Shown: positions 42,149 through 49,503 of the stretch, in pieces | Numbering within the stretch: position 1 is the first letter of the stretch | Layout: each line of letters begins with the position of its first letter | Assembly (NCBI RefSeq): GCF_016615815.1 | Contig: NZ_CP067112.1 | Location: 1,116,001-1,180,000, forward strand | Direction: 5' to 3' | Source: Luteimonas sp. MC1572 | GTDB lineage: Bacteria; Pseudomonadota; Gammaproteobacteria; Xanthomonadales; Xanthomonadaceae | Length of the DNA: 64,000 nucleotides | Position numbers and translations under genes: made by a program | The notes under the pieces: model-generated | Told to the model about the DNA's origin: nothing | The model's database searches: none | Seen by the model: the letters and a program-made list of their open reading frames with translations, nothing else

Positions 42149-43708
42149 ATGACAGCCACCGTTGCCGCAGACGCGGGCAGGATGCCGCGCCAGATTCCTT
42201 TCATCATCGGCAACGAAGCCTGCGAGCGTTTCAGCTTCTACGGGATGCGCAACATCCTGGTGCAGTTCCTGATCACCTCGATGCTGCTGCAGGAATTGAC
42301 CGATTCCGCGCGCGCGGGCGAGGCCAAGGACATCATGCACAGCTTCATGATCGGGGTGTATTTCTTCCCGCTCCTGGGTGGCTGGCTGGCCGACCGCTGG
42401 TTCGGCAAGTACCACACGATCCTCTGGTTCAGCCTGGTGTACTGCGCGGGGCATGCCTGCCTCGCCATGTTCGAGGACAGCCGCGCGGGCTTCTTCACCG
42501 GGCTCGGCCTGATCGCGCTGGGCGCCGGCGGCATCAAGCCGCTGGTCGCGTCGTTCATGGGTGACCAGTTCGACCAGTCCAACAAGCGCCTCGCGCGGCT
42601 GGTGTTCGACGCGTTCTACTGGATCATCAACTTCGGCTCGCTGTTCGCGTCGCTGCTGATCCCGATCGCGCTGAAGAACCTGGGGCCTGCCTGGGCGTTC
42701 GGTATTCCCGGCATCCTGATGTTCATCGCCACGCTGGTGTTCTGGCTGGGCCGGCACCGCTACGTCATGGTGCCGCGGCCGCCCAAGGACCCGCATTCGT
42801 TCGCCAACGTGGTGCGCACCGCACTGTTCTCGCACGCGCCCGGGCAGGGGCGGCCGGGTCTGGTGCTGGCGGCGGCCTGCCTGCTGCTGGCACTGGGGTC
42901 GCTGACCCTGGTCGACACCCTCGGCATCGTGATCTGCCTGTGCATCGTGCTGGTGCTGGTGCTGGTGGGGGTGGGCGGTGGTGCGTGGATGCACCTCGAC
43001 CGTGCCCGCGCCGTGCATCCCGAGGCCGCGGTGGATGGCGTGCGCTCGGTGCTGCGCGTGCTGGTGATCTTCGCGCTCACCACGCCGTTCTATTCCCTGT
43101 TCGACCAGAAGGCGTCGACCTGGGTGCTGCAGGGCCAGCAGATGACCATGCCCGACTGGTTCACCGCCTCGCAGATGCAGGCGCTGAACCCGGCGATGGT
43201 GATGATCCTGATCCCGTTCAACAACCTCGTGCTGTATCCGCTGCTGCGCAGGATGGGCTGGGAGCCGACCGCGCTGCGGCGGATGACCGCGGGCATCGCG
43301 TTCAGCGGCCTGGCGTGGGTGGTGGTAGGCGGCATCCAGGTGAGCATGGACGGCGGTGATCCGATGTCGATCGCCTGGCAGATCCTGCCGTACGCGTTGC
43401 TGACCTTCGGCGAAGTGCTGGTGTCGGCGACCGGGCTGGAGTTCGCCTACAGCCAGGCACCGCAGGCCATGAAGGGCGTGGTGATGAGCTTCTGGAACCT
43501 GACCACCACCATCGGCAACCTGTGGGTGCTGCTGTCCAACGCGGCGGTGCGCAACGGCGCCGTCACCGAACGCATAGCCAGTACCGGGCTGAGCGAAGCG
43601 GCGTTCCTGATGTTCTTCTTCGCCGGCTTCGCGTTCCTGGCGGCGCTGGCGTTCGGCCTCTACGCGCGGCGCTACCGGATGGTCGACAACTACCGCGCGG
43701 CGGTCTGA
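42149..43708 (+). CDS. Proton-dependent oligopeptide transporter (POT/PTR2 family)
   Basis: A 519-aa inner-membrane symporter with about 12-14 membrane segments that imports di- and tripeptides with protons. The POT signature is seen as EACERFSFYG near residue 24 (the usual ExxERFxYYG has Tyr where this has Phe). FYWIINFGS in the central region and the conserved SYQAPQA-like MKG stretch (YSQAPQAMKGVVMSFW) follow. Length is typical. The rhomboid gene follows by 8 bp, so they may be co-transcribed. The divergent M14 carboxypeptidase suggests peptide use. Confidence 0.93.
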   Translation: MTATVAADAGRMPRQIPFIIGNEACERFSFYGMRNILVQFLITSMLLQELTDSARAGEAKDIMHSFMIGVYFFPLLGGWLADRWFGKYHTILWFSLVYCAGHACLAMFEDSRAGFFTGLGLIALGAGGIKPLVASFMGDQFDQSNKRLARLVFDAFYWIINFGSLFASLLIPIALKNLGPAWAFGIPGILMFIATLVFWLGRHRYVMVPRPPKDPHSFANVVRTALFSHAPGQGRPGLVLAAACLLLALGSLTLVDTLGIVICLCIVLVLVLVGVGGGAWMHLDRARAVHPEAAVDGVRSVLRVLVIFALTTPFYSLFDQKASTWVLQGQQMTMPDWFTASQMQALNPAMVMILIPFNNLVLYPLLRRMGWEPTALRRMTAGIAFSGLAWVVVGGIQVSMDGGDPMSIAWQILPYALLTFGEVLVSATGLEFAYSQAPQAMKGVVMSFWNLTTTIGNLWVLLSNAAVRNGAVTERIASTGLSEAAFLMFFFAGFAFLAALAFGLYARRYRMVDNYRAAV

Positions 43709-43716
43709 GGCAGCAC

Positions 43717-44328
43717 ATGGACGCCCCCGTCACCCTCGTCATCCTCGCCGTCACCGTGCTGGTGTCCTGGCAGGCGTTCGGCAACCGCAAGCTGCTGGAG
43801 CGCCTGCTGCTGTGGCCACCGGCAATCGAACGCCACAAGCAGTTCGACCGCCTGGTCACGCACGGATTCGTGCATGCCGACTGGCAGCACCTGCTGTTCA
43901 ACATGATCACGCTGTATTTCTTCGGCCGGCACGTGGAGCGCATGTTCGCGCCGTACCTGGGCGCGTTCGGCTTCGCGCTGTTCTACCTGTCGGCGATCCT
44001 GGTGGCGATCCTGCCGACCTACCTGCGCCATCGCCACGACCCGGCCTATCGCAGCCTGGGTGCGTCGGGTGCGGTCTCGGCGGTGCTGTTCGCCTTCATC
44101 CTGGTGCAGCCGTGGTCGCTGATCTTCGTTTTCTTCCTGCCGGTGCCGGCGATCGTGTACGCCGTGCTGTACGTCGGCTATTCGATCTGGATGGACCGCC
44201 AGGGCGGTGACAACGTCAACCACAGCGCGCACCTGTGGGGTGCGGGCTATGGCGTGCTGTTCACGGTGATGATGGAACCGCGGGTGGTCGAGGTGTTCCT
44301 CGCGCGGCTGATGTCGCCGTCGTTCTGA
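43717..44328 (+). CDS. Rhomboid family intramembrane serine protease
   Basis: A 203-aa membrane protein with about six membrane segments. The catalytic dyad is Ser117 in LGASGAVSA and His172 in SAHLWGAGYG. The oxyanion Asn is in HLLFNM (Asn62). These fit rhomboid proteases, which cut single-pass membrane proteins within the membrane. The substrate is unknown. It follows the POT gene by 8 bp and is likely translated from the same mRNA. Confidence 0.93.
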   Translation: MDAPVTLVILAVTVLVSWQAFGNRKLLERLLLWPPAIERHKQFDRLVTHGFVHADWQHLLFNMITLYFFGRHVERMFAPYLGAFGFALFYLSAILVAILPTYLRHRHDPAYRSLGASGAVSAVLFAFILVQPWSLIFVFFLPVPAIVYAVLYVGYSIWMDRQGGDNVNHSAHLWGAGYGVLFTVMMEPRVVEVFLARLMSPSF

Positions 44329-44343
44329 CGGCGGGTCCCGCGA

Positions 44344-44523
44344 TCAGGAAATCGACTCTTCCGCGGTGGCGGCGGTGTCCACTTCATACGTGCGCAGCAG
44401 GCGCGCGTAGACCAGCGAGTCGAGCTGGCTGAATTCGAGGTTGTCGACGTCTCCGGCGCGGACAAGGTCGAACAGCCGGGTGACGGCCTGGTGCTCGGTG
44501 CTGGCGTCGATATCGGCGTACAT
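44344..44523 (-). CDS. Small hypothetical protein
   Basis: A 59-aa protein starting at ATG 44523, preceded by AGGGGAG at good spacing. It is acidic and largely helical: MYADIDASTEHQAVTRLFDLV then a conserved-looking DNLEFSQLDSLVYARLLRTY. I do not recognise a family. The strong ribosome binding site and balanced composition argue that it is real. It lies between the rhomboid gene (convergent, 15 bp) and the lysine-rich protein gene (divergent). Confidence 0.65.
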   Translation of the reverse strand: MYADIDASTEHQAVTRLFDLVRAGDVDNLEFSQLDSLVYARLLRTYEVDTAATAEESIS

Positions 44524-44721
44524 GGCGAGGCTCCCCTGAAGATGGGGAGTAGTACGCATCAAGCGTGCCAGTCGCACTGGCGTCGGCCGCACGAGCCGCC
44601 GTGTGACGCTCCGCGTCAGGCCCGGGCGCGCGCGGGCCGCCACTGACGCGCCGTGCTGCGCTCACCGGGCGTGCATGGCTGTGATGCTATTGCTTGCCGC
44701 ACACCCGCCAGGAGACTGCGA

Positions 44722-45612
44722 ATGGCCGTCAACCGCCCGCAAGCCAGCGAACTGCTCAACCTGTCCGAGATGCGCCTTTTCGACGACAGCCGCCCCGGTG
44801 CGCTGCGCGCGATGACCCGCGCAGCGCTGGCGGCTCGCGTCGCCAGGGCGCGTGCTGCGCGTGACCGCGCGCGTGACCTGCTGAAGCGGCAGAAGCTGGC
44901 CGCACGGGCGCGCGGCGACGTGGCCGGCGGACGCACCGAGACCGCCATCCGCACCGCGCGCAAGGAGGCGCTGCTGGTCGATATCCTGCAGCGTTTCGTC
45001 GAGGCAAGACGCGAAGCGCCGACCGTCACTGCGACGAAAAAGACCGCCGCCAGCAAGGCGGCCAAGCCTGCGGTGGCGAAGGCTCCAGGGACCACGACCG
45101 CCAGGAAGGCCACGACCGCCAAGAAGGCCACGACGGTCAAGAAGGCCATCACGGTCAAGAAATCCGCGACCGCGAAGAAGGCTGTGACGGTGAAGCCGGC
45201 TGTAGCCAAGCCGGCGGTCAAGAAGACTACCGGCGGCAAGGCGGACGCCCGCGGAACCGGCAACGCCGTGGCCACCGCCGACAAGCGTGCCGGGGCGAAC
45301 GGCGCGGCTGCCAGGATGGCCAATCCCACGGCCAGCAAGGCCGCCACGGGCGTCACGCCTCGCAAGGCGCTGGCCAATACCCGCAAGCTCCTGGCCGCCA
45401 AGCAGCGGCGTGATCGCGAGGCGCAGCCGTGGCAGTCGCTCGATCCCACCACGAGCCACGTCCCCGATGCCGGCTACCAGTCGCCCGAGGCGAAGGCGAA
45501 GGCCGTGGAGCTGCATGCCGCCGAGAGCCGCATGGCGTCGAACCATGGCAGCATGGGGGCGCGCGACCGGCACGCGCAGGGGCGTCGCGACCATCGCGGC
45601 GACACGGACTGA
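44722..45612 (+). CDS. Lysine-rich histone H1-like protein
   Basis: A 296-aa highly basic protein. The N-terminal third (about 1-98) is Arg/Ala-rich and helical. Residues 104-170 form a Lys/Ala/Thr repeat, with near-hexameric units such as KKATTV, KKAITV, KKSATA and KKAVTV. The C-terminus (about 200-296) holds KALANTRKLLAAKQRRDRE and a distinct tail. An AGGAGA ribosome binding site lies six bases before the ATG at 44722. The repeat resembles the C-terminal domain of eukaryotic histone H1 and bacterial AlgP/HctB-like proteins, so nucleic-acid binding is likely but unproved. A small GNAT acetyltransferase gene follows by 11 bp. Confidence 0.85.
   Translation: MAVNRPQASELLNLSEMRLFDDSRPGALRAMTRAALAARVARARAARDRARDLLKRQKLAARARGDVAGGRTETAIRTARKEALLVDILQRFVEARREAPTVTATKKTAASKAAKPAVAKAPGTTTARKATTAKKATTVKKAITVKKSATAKKAVTVKPAVAKPAVKKTTGGKADARGTGNAVATADKRAGANGAAARMANPTASKAATGVTPRKALANTRKLLAAKQRRDREAQPWQSLDPTTSHVPDAGYQSPEAKAKAVELHAAESRMASNHGSMGARDRHAQGRRDHRGDTD
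45031..45231 (+). repeat. Lys/Ala/Thr coding repeat
   Basis: About 200 bp coding residues 104-170 of the lysine-rich protein. The central 45120-45200 part is an imperfect 18-bp tandem array (KKAxTV units). It can expand or contract by slippage. Confidence 0.75.
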
Positions 45613-45623
45613 GGAGACGCGCG

Positions 45624-45902
45624 ATGGAGCAACTCGACATCATCCATCACGCCATTCCGGGGCGCTTCGTTGCCGACGTGGATGGTCATGTGGCCTATCT
45701 CGACTACGAGATGGGCGACGGGGTCATGCATATCACCCACACCGTGGTGCCGGAGCAGGTAGGTGGGCGCGGTATCGGCGCACGCCTGGTGGCGGCGGCG
45801 TTCCACCATGCCCGCGAGGAAGGCTGGAAGGTGCGCACGCTGTGCGCCTACGCCAGCGCCTGGCTGCGCAAGCACCCCGAGTACGCCGACCTGGCGGTCT
45901 GA
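45624..45902 (+). CDS. Small GNAT-family N-acetyltransferase (YidJ/COG2388 type)
   Basis: A 92-aa single-domain acetyltransferase. The acetyl-CoA pyrophosphate-binding loop is VGGRGIGARLV (near residue 47). The characteristic C-terminal CAYASAWLRKHPEY follows, ending DLAV. Members of this short family acetylate small molecules or proteins; the substrate is not known. It lies 11 bp after the lysine-rich protein gene on the same strand, making that protein a candidate target. That link is inference. A GGAGA site lies upstream of the ATG at 45624. Confidence 0.88.
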   Translation: MEQLDIIHHAIPGRFVADVDGHVAYLDYEMGDGVMHITHTVVPEQVGGRGIGARLVAAAFHHAREEGWKVRTLCAYASAWLRKHPEYADLAV

Positions 45903-46064
45903 AGGCTGCGCGGCGCGCCACGGTGTCGCCTTGGGCGGCCCGTGGTTGCCCGCGGGTGTGCGCAAATCGAGGCTTCCAAGGGCCTGTCACGGCGCCGGCA
46001 AGCGGGAACCGCCGGTGTCTGCCAGACTTGCGCCCCGTTTTCCCAGCCGCGGATACGCGCGTCC

Positions 46065-46778
46065 ATGCGTCTCAACAAGCACATCAGCGACACCGGCACC
46101 TGCTCGCGCCGCGAGGCGGACCGCCTGATCGGCGAAGGCCGGGTCACCGTGAACGGCCAGCGTGCCCGGGTCGGCGCCGAGGTCGGCGAGGGCGACCAGG
46201 TGCGCCTCGACGGCCAGCCGCTGAGCGCCCGCAGCGCTGCACCGGGGCGCCGCCGGCACGTGTATATCGCGCTCTACAAGCCGGTCGGCATCACCTGCAC
46301 CACGGAAAGCACGGTGGTGGGCAACATCGTCGACTTCGTCGGCCACGAGCAGCGGATCTTCCCGATCGGGCGGCTGGACAAGGATTCGGAAGGGCTGATC
46401 CTGCTGACCAGCAACGGCGACATCGTCAACACCATCCTCCGTGCCGAAACCAGGCTGGAGAAGGAGTACCTGGTGGCGGTCAACAACCCGGTCACCGACG
46501 AGTTCCTGCGCGGGATGGCGCGGGGGGTGCCGGTCCACGGCCAGGTGACCCTGCCGTGCCGGACGGGCAAGCTCGGCCGCTACGGCTTCCGGGTCACCCT
46601 GGTCCAGGGCCTGAACCGCCAGATCCGGCTGATGGCGGCCCACTTCGGCTACCGGGTGAAGCAGCTGGTCAGGGTGCGGATCGGGCCGGTCAAGCTGGCT
46701 CACATGAAGCCCGGTCGCTGGCGCAACCTGACTGATGCGGAACTGGCAACGCTGCTGCCCGGGCAGGAGGGGCTGTAA
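46065..46778 (+). CDS. rluF: 23S rRNA pseudouridine synthase, RluF-like
   Basis: A 237-aa RsuA/RluB/RluF-family enzyme. The N-terminal S4 domain (MRLNKHISDTGTCSRREADR, then GRVTVNG) binds RNA. The catalytic Asp is in GRLDKDSEGL near residue 104, with KEYLV and NRQIRLM further on. RluF of E. coli modifies U2604 of 23S rRNA. Which position is modified here is inferred from family resemblance; RluB or RsuA-type specificity cannot be excluded. It is shorter than E. coli RluF (290 aa), lacking its C-terminal tail. Confidence 0.88.
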   Translation: MRLNKHISDTGTCSRREADRLIGEGRVTVNGQRARVGAEVGEGDQVRLDGQPLSARSAAPGRRRHVYIALYKPVGITCTTESTVVGNIVDFVGHEQRIFPIGRLDKDSEGLILLTSNGDIVNTILRAETRLEKEYLVAVNNPVTDEFLRGMARGVPVHGQVTLPCRTGKLGRYGFRVTLVQGLNRQIRLMAAHFGYRVKQLVRVRIGPVKLAHMKPGRWRNLTDAELATLLPGQEGL

Positions 46779-46812
46779 CCGCGCCAGCCGGCCGATTCCA
46801 GCCACGGGCTAT

Positions 46813-46843
46813 TCACACTTCCAATCGAAAGTGCGGTATGGTG
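46813..46843 (+). promoter_or_regulatory. Candidate cspA promoter
   Basis: TTCACA (46813-46818) and TATGGT (46838-46843) are separated by 19 bp, longer than ideal. Position and the long leader behind it fit a cspA promoter. Confidence 0.35.
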
Positions 46844-46849
46844 CGCCCA

Positions 46850-47032
46850 CTGTTCAAGGCGGGATCACGGTACATCGTGGCTCCGGTGCGGTAGATCCAA
46901 AGGTTTCAAGGCCGGTCGTACGGCCGGGTCCGGAAGATCCGCTCCATCGTTCCTGTGTTACCCCTTGCTCGACACAGTCTCGGATCCGTTCGCGGACCGT
47001 GCATCCTCTAAAAATGTTCAAGGAGTAACACC
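46850..47032 (+). promoter_or_regulatory. Long 5' leader of cspA
   Basis: About 180 bases separate the candidate promoter from the cspA start, with no open frame of coding character. Long structured leaders of this size control cold-shock mRNA stability and translation in E. coli cspA. An AAGGAG site precedes the ATG. Function here is inferred from position and length. Confidence 0.45.
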
Positions 47033-47242
47033 ATGTCCGATCGTCAGACCGGCACCGTCAAGTGGTTCAACGACGCCAAGGGCTTTGGTTTCATCACGCC
47101 CGAGAGCGGCCAGGACCTCTTCGTCCACTTCCGTTCGATCCAGGGCACCGGCTTCAAGTCGCTGCAGGAAGGCCAGAAGGTTTCGTTCAAGGTCGTGCAG
47201 GGCCAGAAGGGTCTGCAGGCTGATGAGGTGCAGGCCGTCTAA
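47033..47242 (+). CDS. cspA: Cold-shock protein CspA family
   Basis: A 69-aa single cold-shock domain that binds single-stranded RNA and DNA and acts as an RNA chaperone. The RNP1 motif is KGFGFI (residues 16-21), and RNP2 is LFVHFR (about 29-34). The length is typical of a monomeric CspA. An AAGGAG ribosome binding site lies eight bases before the ATG. A strong terminator follows, so it is a single-gene unit. Cold or general stress control through its leader is likely but not shown. Confidence 0.97.
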   Translation: MSDRQTGTVKWFNDAKGFGFITPESGQDLFVHFRSIQGTGFKSLQEGQKVSFKVVQGQKGLQADEVQAV

Positions 47243-47267
47243 GGCCCGCATTTCGTAACGCTTTGCC

Positions 47268-47300
47268 GGAAACCCCGGGCGGAAACGCCCGGGGTTTTCC
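47268..47300 (+). terminator. Rho-independent terminator of cspA
   Basis: A long stem (at least 12 bp, including AACCCCGGGCG with CGCCCGGGGTT) with a GAAA tetraloop and a TTTTCC tail. It lies 26 bp after the cspA stop. Confidence 0.93.
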
Positions 47301-47308
47301 GTATGTGC

Positions 47309-47376
47309 GCGATGGGGTGATCGCCCACATCACGTGCGAGCAAGCGATGGCGTGATCGCCGACATCACGTGCGAGC
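47309..47376 (+). repeat. Tandem 33-bp repeat with GTGAT-N7-ATCAC dyads
   Basis: Two 33-bp copies (47309-47341 and 47344-47376) differ at only two positions. Each contains the dyad GTGAT(7 bp)ATCAC. The arms are 35 bp apart in start. They lie between the cspA terminator and the DUF3298 lipoprotein gene, 41 bp before its ATG, where an operator or a promoter would sit. Confidence 0.75.
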
Positions 47377-47416
47377 GCTTAGCCTTTCCACCATCACGGA
47401 CTTGAGGGGGATCCCG

Positions 47417-48238
47417 ATGAAACGCCTGCTGTTCTGCGTGCTGCTGCTTGTGTTGGCCGGATGTCGCCGCGAGGCTGACGTGCCTGGCGGTTCCGGCGCC
47501 ACGGCTCCCGCTCCCGGGGATGCAGCCACCCAGCCCGCGGCGCCCGCCGAAGTGGCACTCGTGGACGTGATGGAAAGCACCAGCGGCTACATCATCGGCA
47601 TCAGCTATCCGCCCGGCATGGCGCGTTACCCGGGCCTTGCCGTAGCGCTCAAGGCATATGCCGACACGGCGCGCGACGACCTGATGGACGCGGTGACCGC
47701 GGCCGGCGAGGGTGGGGAGGGCATGCCGTACGACCTGTCGCTGCCGTTCGATGTGGTGCTGGAAACGCCGCAGATGGTGGCGGTCAAGGCGGAAGGGACC
47801 AGCTACACCGGCGGCGCCCATGGCACCCCGCTGGTGGCGCGTTTCGTGTGGCTGCCCGAGCGCCAGGAACTGCTGCGCCCGGAGGCGCTGATCCCGGACC
47901 CGGCCGGCTGGCGCGACGTCTCCGCCTTCGTGCGCGAATCGCTGCACGCGGCGCTGTCGCAGCGCATCGACGCCGAAGAGCTCCAGCCCGAAGAGCGCGC
48001 GCGCCTGCTGCGTTCGATCGGCCGGATGATCGACGACGGCACCGGTCCGGAGGCCGGCAATTTCAACGCGTTCGAACCCGTGCCCGGTCCCGGCGGCCGC
48101 CTTCGCGCGCTGCGCTTCGTGTTCCCGCCCTACCAGGTGGGGCCGTACTCCGATGGGGTGCAGACGGTGGAAGTGCCGGCGTCCGTGCTGCTGCCGCACG
48201 TCGCGCCGGCCTACCGCGAGCTGTTCGCCGTCGGCTGA
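47417..48238 (+). CDS. DUF3298-type lipoprotein
   Basis: A 273-aa predicted lipoprotein. The signal peptide ends VLAGCR with Cys at residue 16. A Pro/Ala linker leads to a DUF4163/DUF3298-like domain, with the hallmark SYTGGAHG near residue 139 and PEALI and FVRES segments, then PYQVGPYSDGV near the end. A GAGGGG site lies before the ATG at 47417. The function of the family is unknown; some members sit in the envelope. Just upstream is a tandem repeat with dyads that may control it. Confidence 0.88.
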   Translation: MKRLLFCVLLLVLAGCRREADVPGGSGATAPAPGDAATQPAAPAEVALVDVMESTSGYIIGISYPPGMARYPGLAVALKAYADTARDDLMDAVTAAGEGGEGMPYDLSLPFDVVLETPQMVAVKAEGTSYTGGAHGTPLVARFVWLPERQELLRPEALIPDPAGWRDVSAFVRESLHAALSQRIDAEELQPEERARLLRSIGRMIDDGTGPEAGNFNAFEPVPGPGGRLRALRFVFPPYQVGPYSDGVQTVEVPASVLLPHVAPAYRELFAVG

Positions 48239-48325
48239 GGGAGCTTTCCGGCCGGGCGGTCGCGCCGTGGCCCGAGCCGCCGCCCCGCGCTATCTTTGGC
48301 CGGAGCAAGAGCGGGAGCAGGCGCC

Positions 48326-49456
48326 ATGCATCCGGTCAGTGAACGCATCGAGGGCCTGCTCGCCTCGGCCGACGTGCGCGTTGGCGGCGATCGACCGTGG
48401 GACATGCAGGTCCACGAGCGCAGGCTAGCGGCGAGGCTCCTGGCGGGAGGCTCGCTTGCGCTGGGCGATGCGTACATGGATGGCTGGTGGGACTCGCAGT
48501 CGCTGGACGGGTTGCTCGCCAGGCTCCTGGCTTGCGGCATCGACCGGCGCGCGCGGGGGCTCGCCGATGCCCGCGATGCGATCCTCGCGCGGATGGTCAA
48601 CCTGCAGTCCCGGCGTCGCAGCCGCGCGGTCGGCGAACGCCATTACGACCTGGGCAACGCGTTCTACCGCGAAATGCTCGGGCGCTGGATGGTGTACAGC
48701 TGCGGCTACTGGCGTGGTCGCTGCGGTGCGCCGCTCGACGACCTCGATGCCGCGCAGGAAGCCAAGCTCGACCTGGTGTGCAGGAAGCTCGGGCTGCAGC
48801 CCGGCATGCGCGTGCTCGACATCGGCTGCGGCTGGGGCGAGGCGCTGAAGTACGCGGCCGAGCGTCATGGCGTCAGCGGGGTGGGCGTGACGATCTCGGC
48901 GGAGCAGGCGGACTTCGCGCGCGCGCTGTGCGCGGGGCTGCCGGTGGACATCCGCCTGCAGGATTACCGCGACCTGCGCGGCGAACGCTTCGACCGCGTG
49001 TTCTCGATCGGCATGTTCGAGCACGTGGGCCTGCGCAACTATCGGGGGTACTTCGAGCTGGTACGCGGGCTGCTGCCGCGCGACGGGCTGTTCCTGCTGC
49101 ACAGCATTGGCGCCAACGTGTCGCAACGGCGCACCGATCCGTGGATCGCGCGGCACATCTTCCCGAACTCGATGCTGCCGTCGGCACGGCAGATCTCCCA
49201 GGCTTGCGAAGGGCTGATGGTGATCGAGGACTGGCACGGCTTCGGCGCCGACTACGACCGCACGCTGCAGGCATGGCGCGCCAACATCGAGGCCGCGTGG
49301 GACCGTCTCCCGCCGCGTTACGACGAGCGGTTCCGGCGCATGTGGCGGTATTACCTGGCGGCGGCGATGGCGAGTTTCAGGACGCGCCGGATCCAGCTGT
49401 GGCAGGTGCTGTTGTCGCCCGACGGAGTGCCTGGAGGGATCGTGGTGCCGCGATGA
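48326..49456 (+). CDS. cfa: Cyclopropane-fatty-acyl-phospholipid synthase
   Basis: A 376-aa SAM-dependent enzyme that adds a methylene bridge across unsaturated acyl chains of membrane phospholipids, often in stationary or acid stress. Seen: ERHYDLGNAFYREML near residue 104, the SAM-binding LDIGCGWGEALKY and VGVTISAEQ, and IGMFEHVG. The family C-terminal WHGFGADYDRTL is present. Length matches E. coli Cfa (382 aa). A bidirectional hairpin follows. Confidence 0.95.
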   Translation: MHPVSERIEGLLASADVRVGGDRPWDMQVHERRLAARLLAGGSLALGDAYMDGWWDSQSLDGLLARLLACGIDRRARGLADARDAILARMVNLQSRRRSRAVGERHYDLGNAFYREMLGRWMVYSCGYWRGRCGAPLDDLDAAQEAKLDLVCRKLGLQPGMRVLDIGCGWGEALKYAAERHGVSGVGVTISAEQADFARALCAGLPVDIRLQDYRDLRGERFDRVFSIGMFEHVGLRNYRGYFELVRGLLPRDGLFLLHSIGANVSQRRTDPWIARHIFPNSMLPSARQISQACEGLMVIEDWHGFGADYDRTLQAWRANIEAAWDRLPPRYDERFRRMWRYYLAAAMASFRTRRIQLWQVLLSPDGVPGGIVVPR

Positions 49457-49463
49457 AGCGGCG

Positions 49464-49493
49464 ACCCTTCCTCCGCCGGAGCGGAGGAAGGGT
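49464..49493. terminator. Bidirectional terminator between cfa and dcp
   Basis: A perfect 13-bp stem (ACCCTTCCTCCGC with GCGGAGGAAGGGT) with a CGGA loop lies between convergent stops at 49456 and 49504. Confidence 0.82.
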
Positions 49494-49503
49494 GTCGCGA
49501 GTC

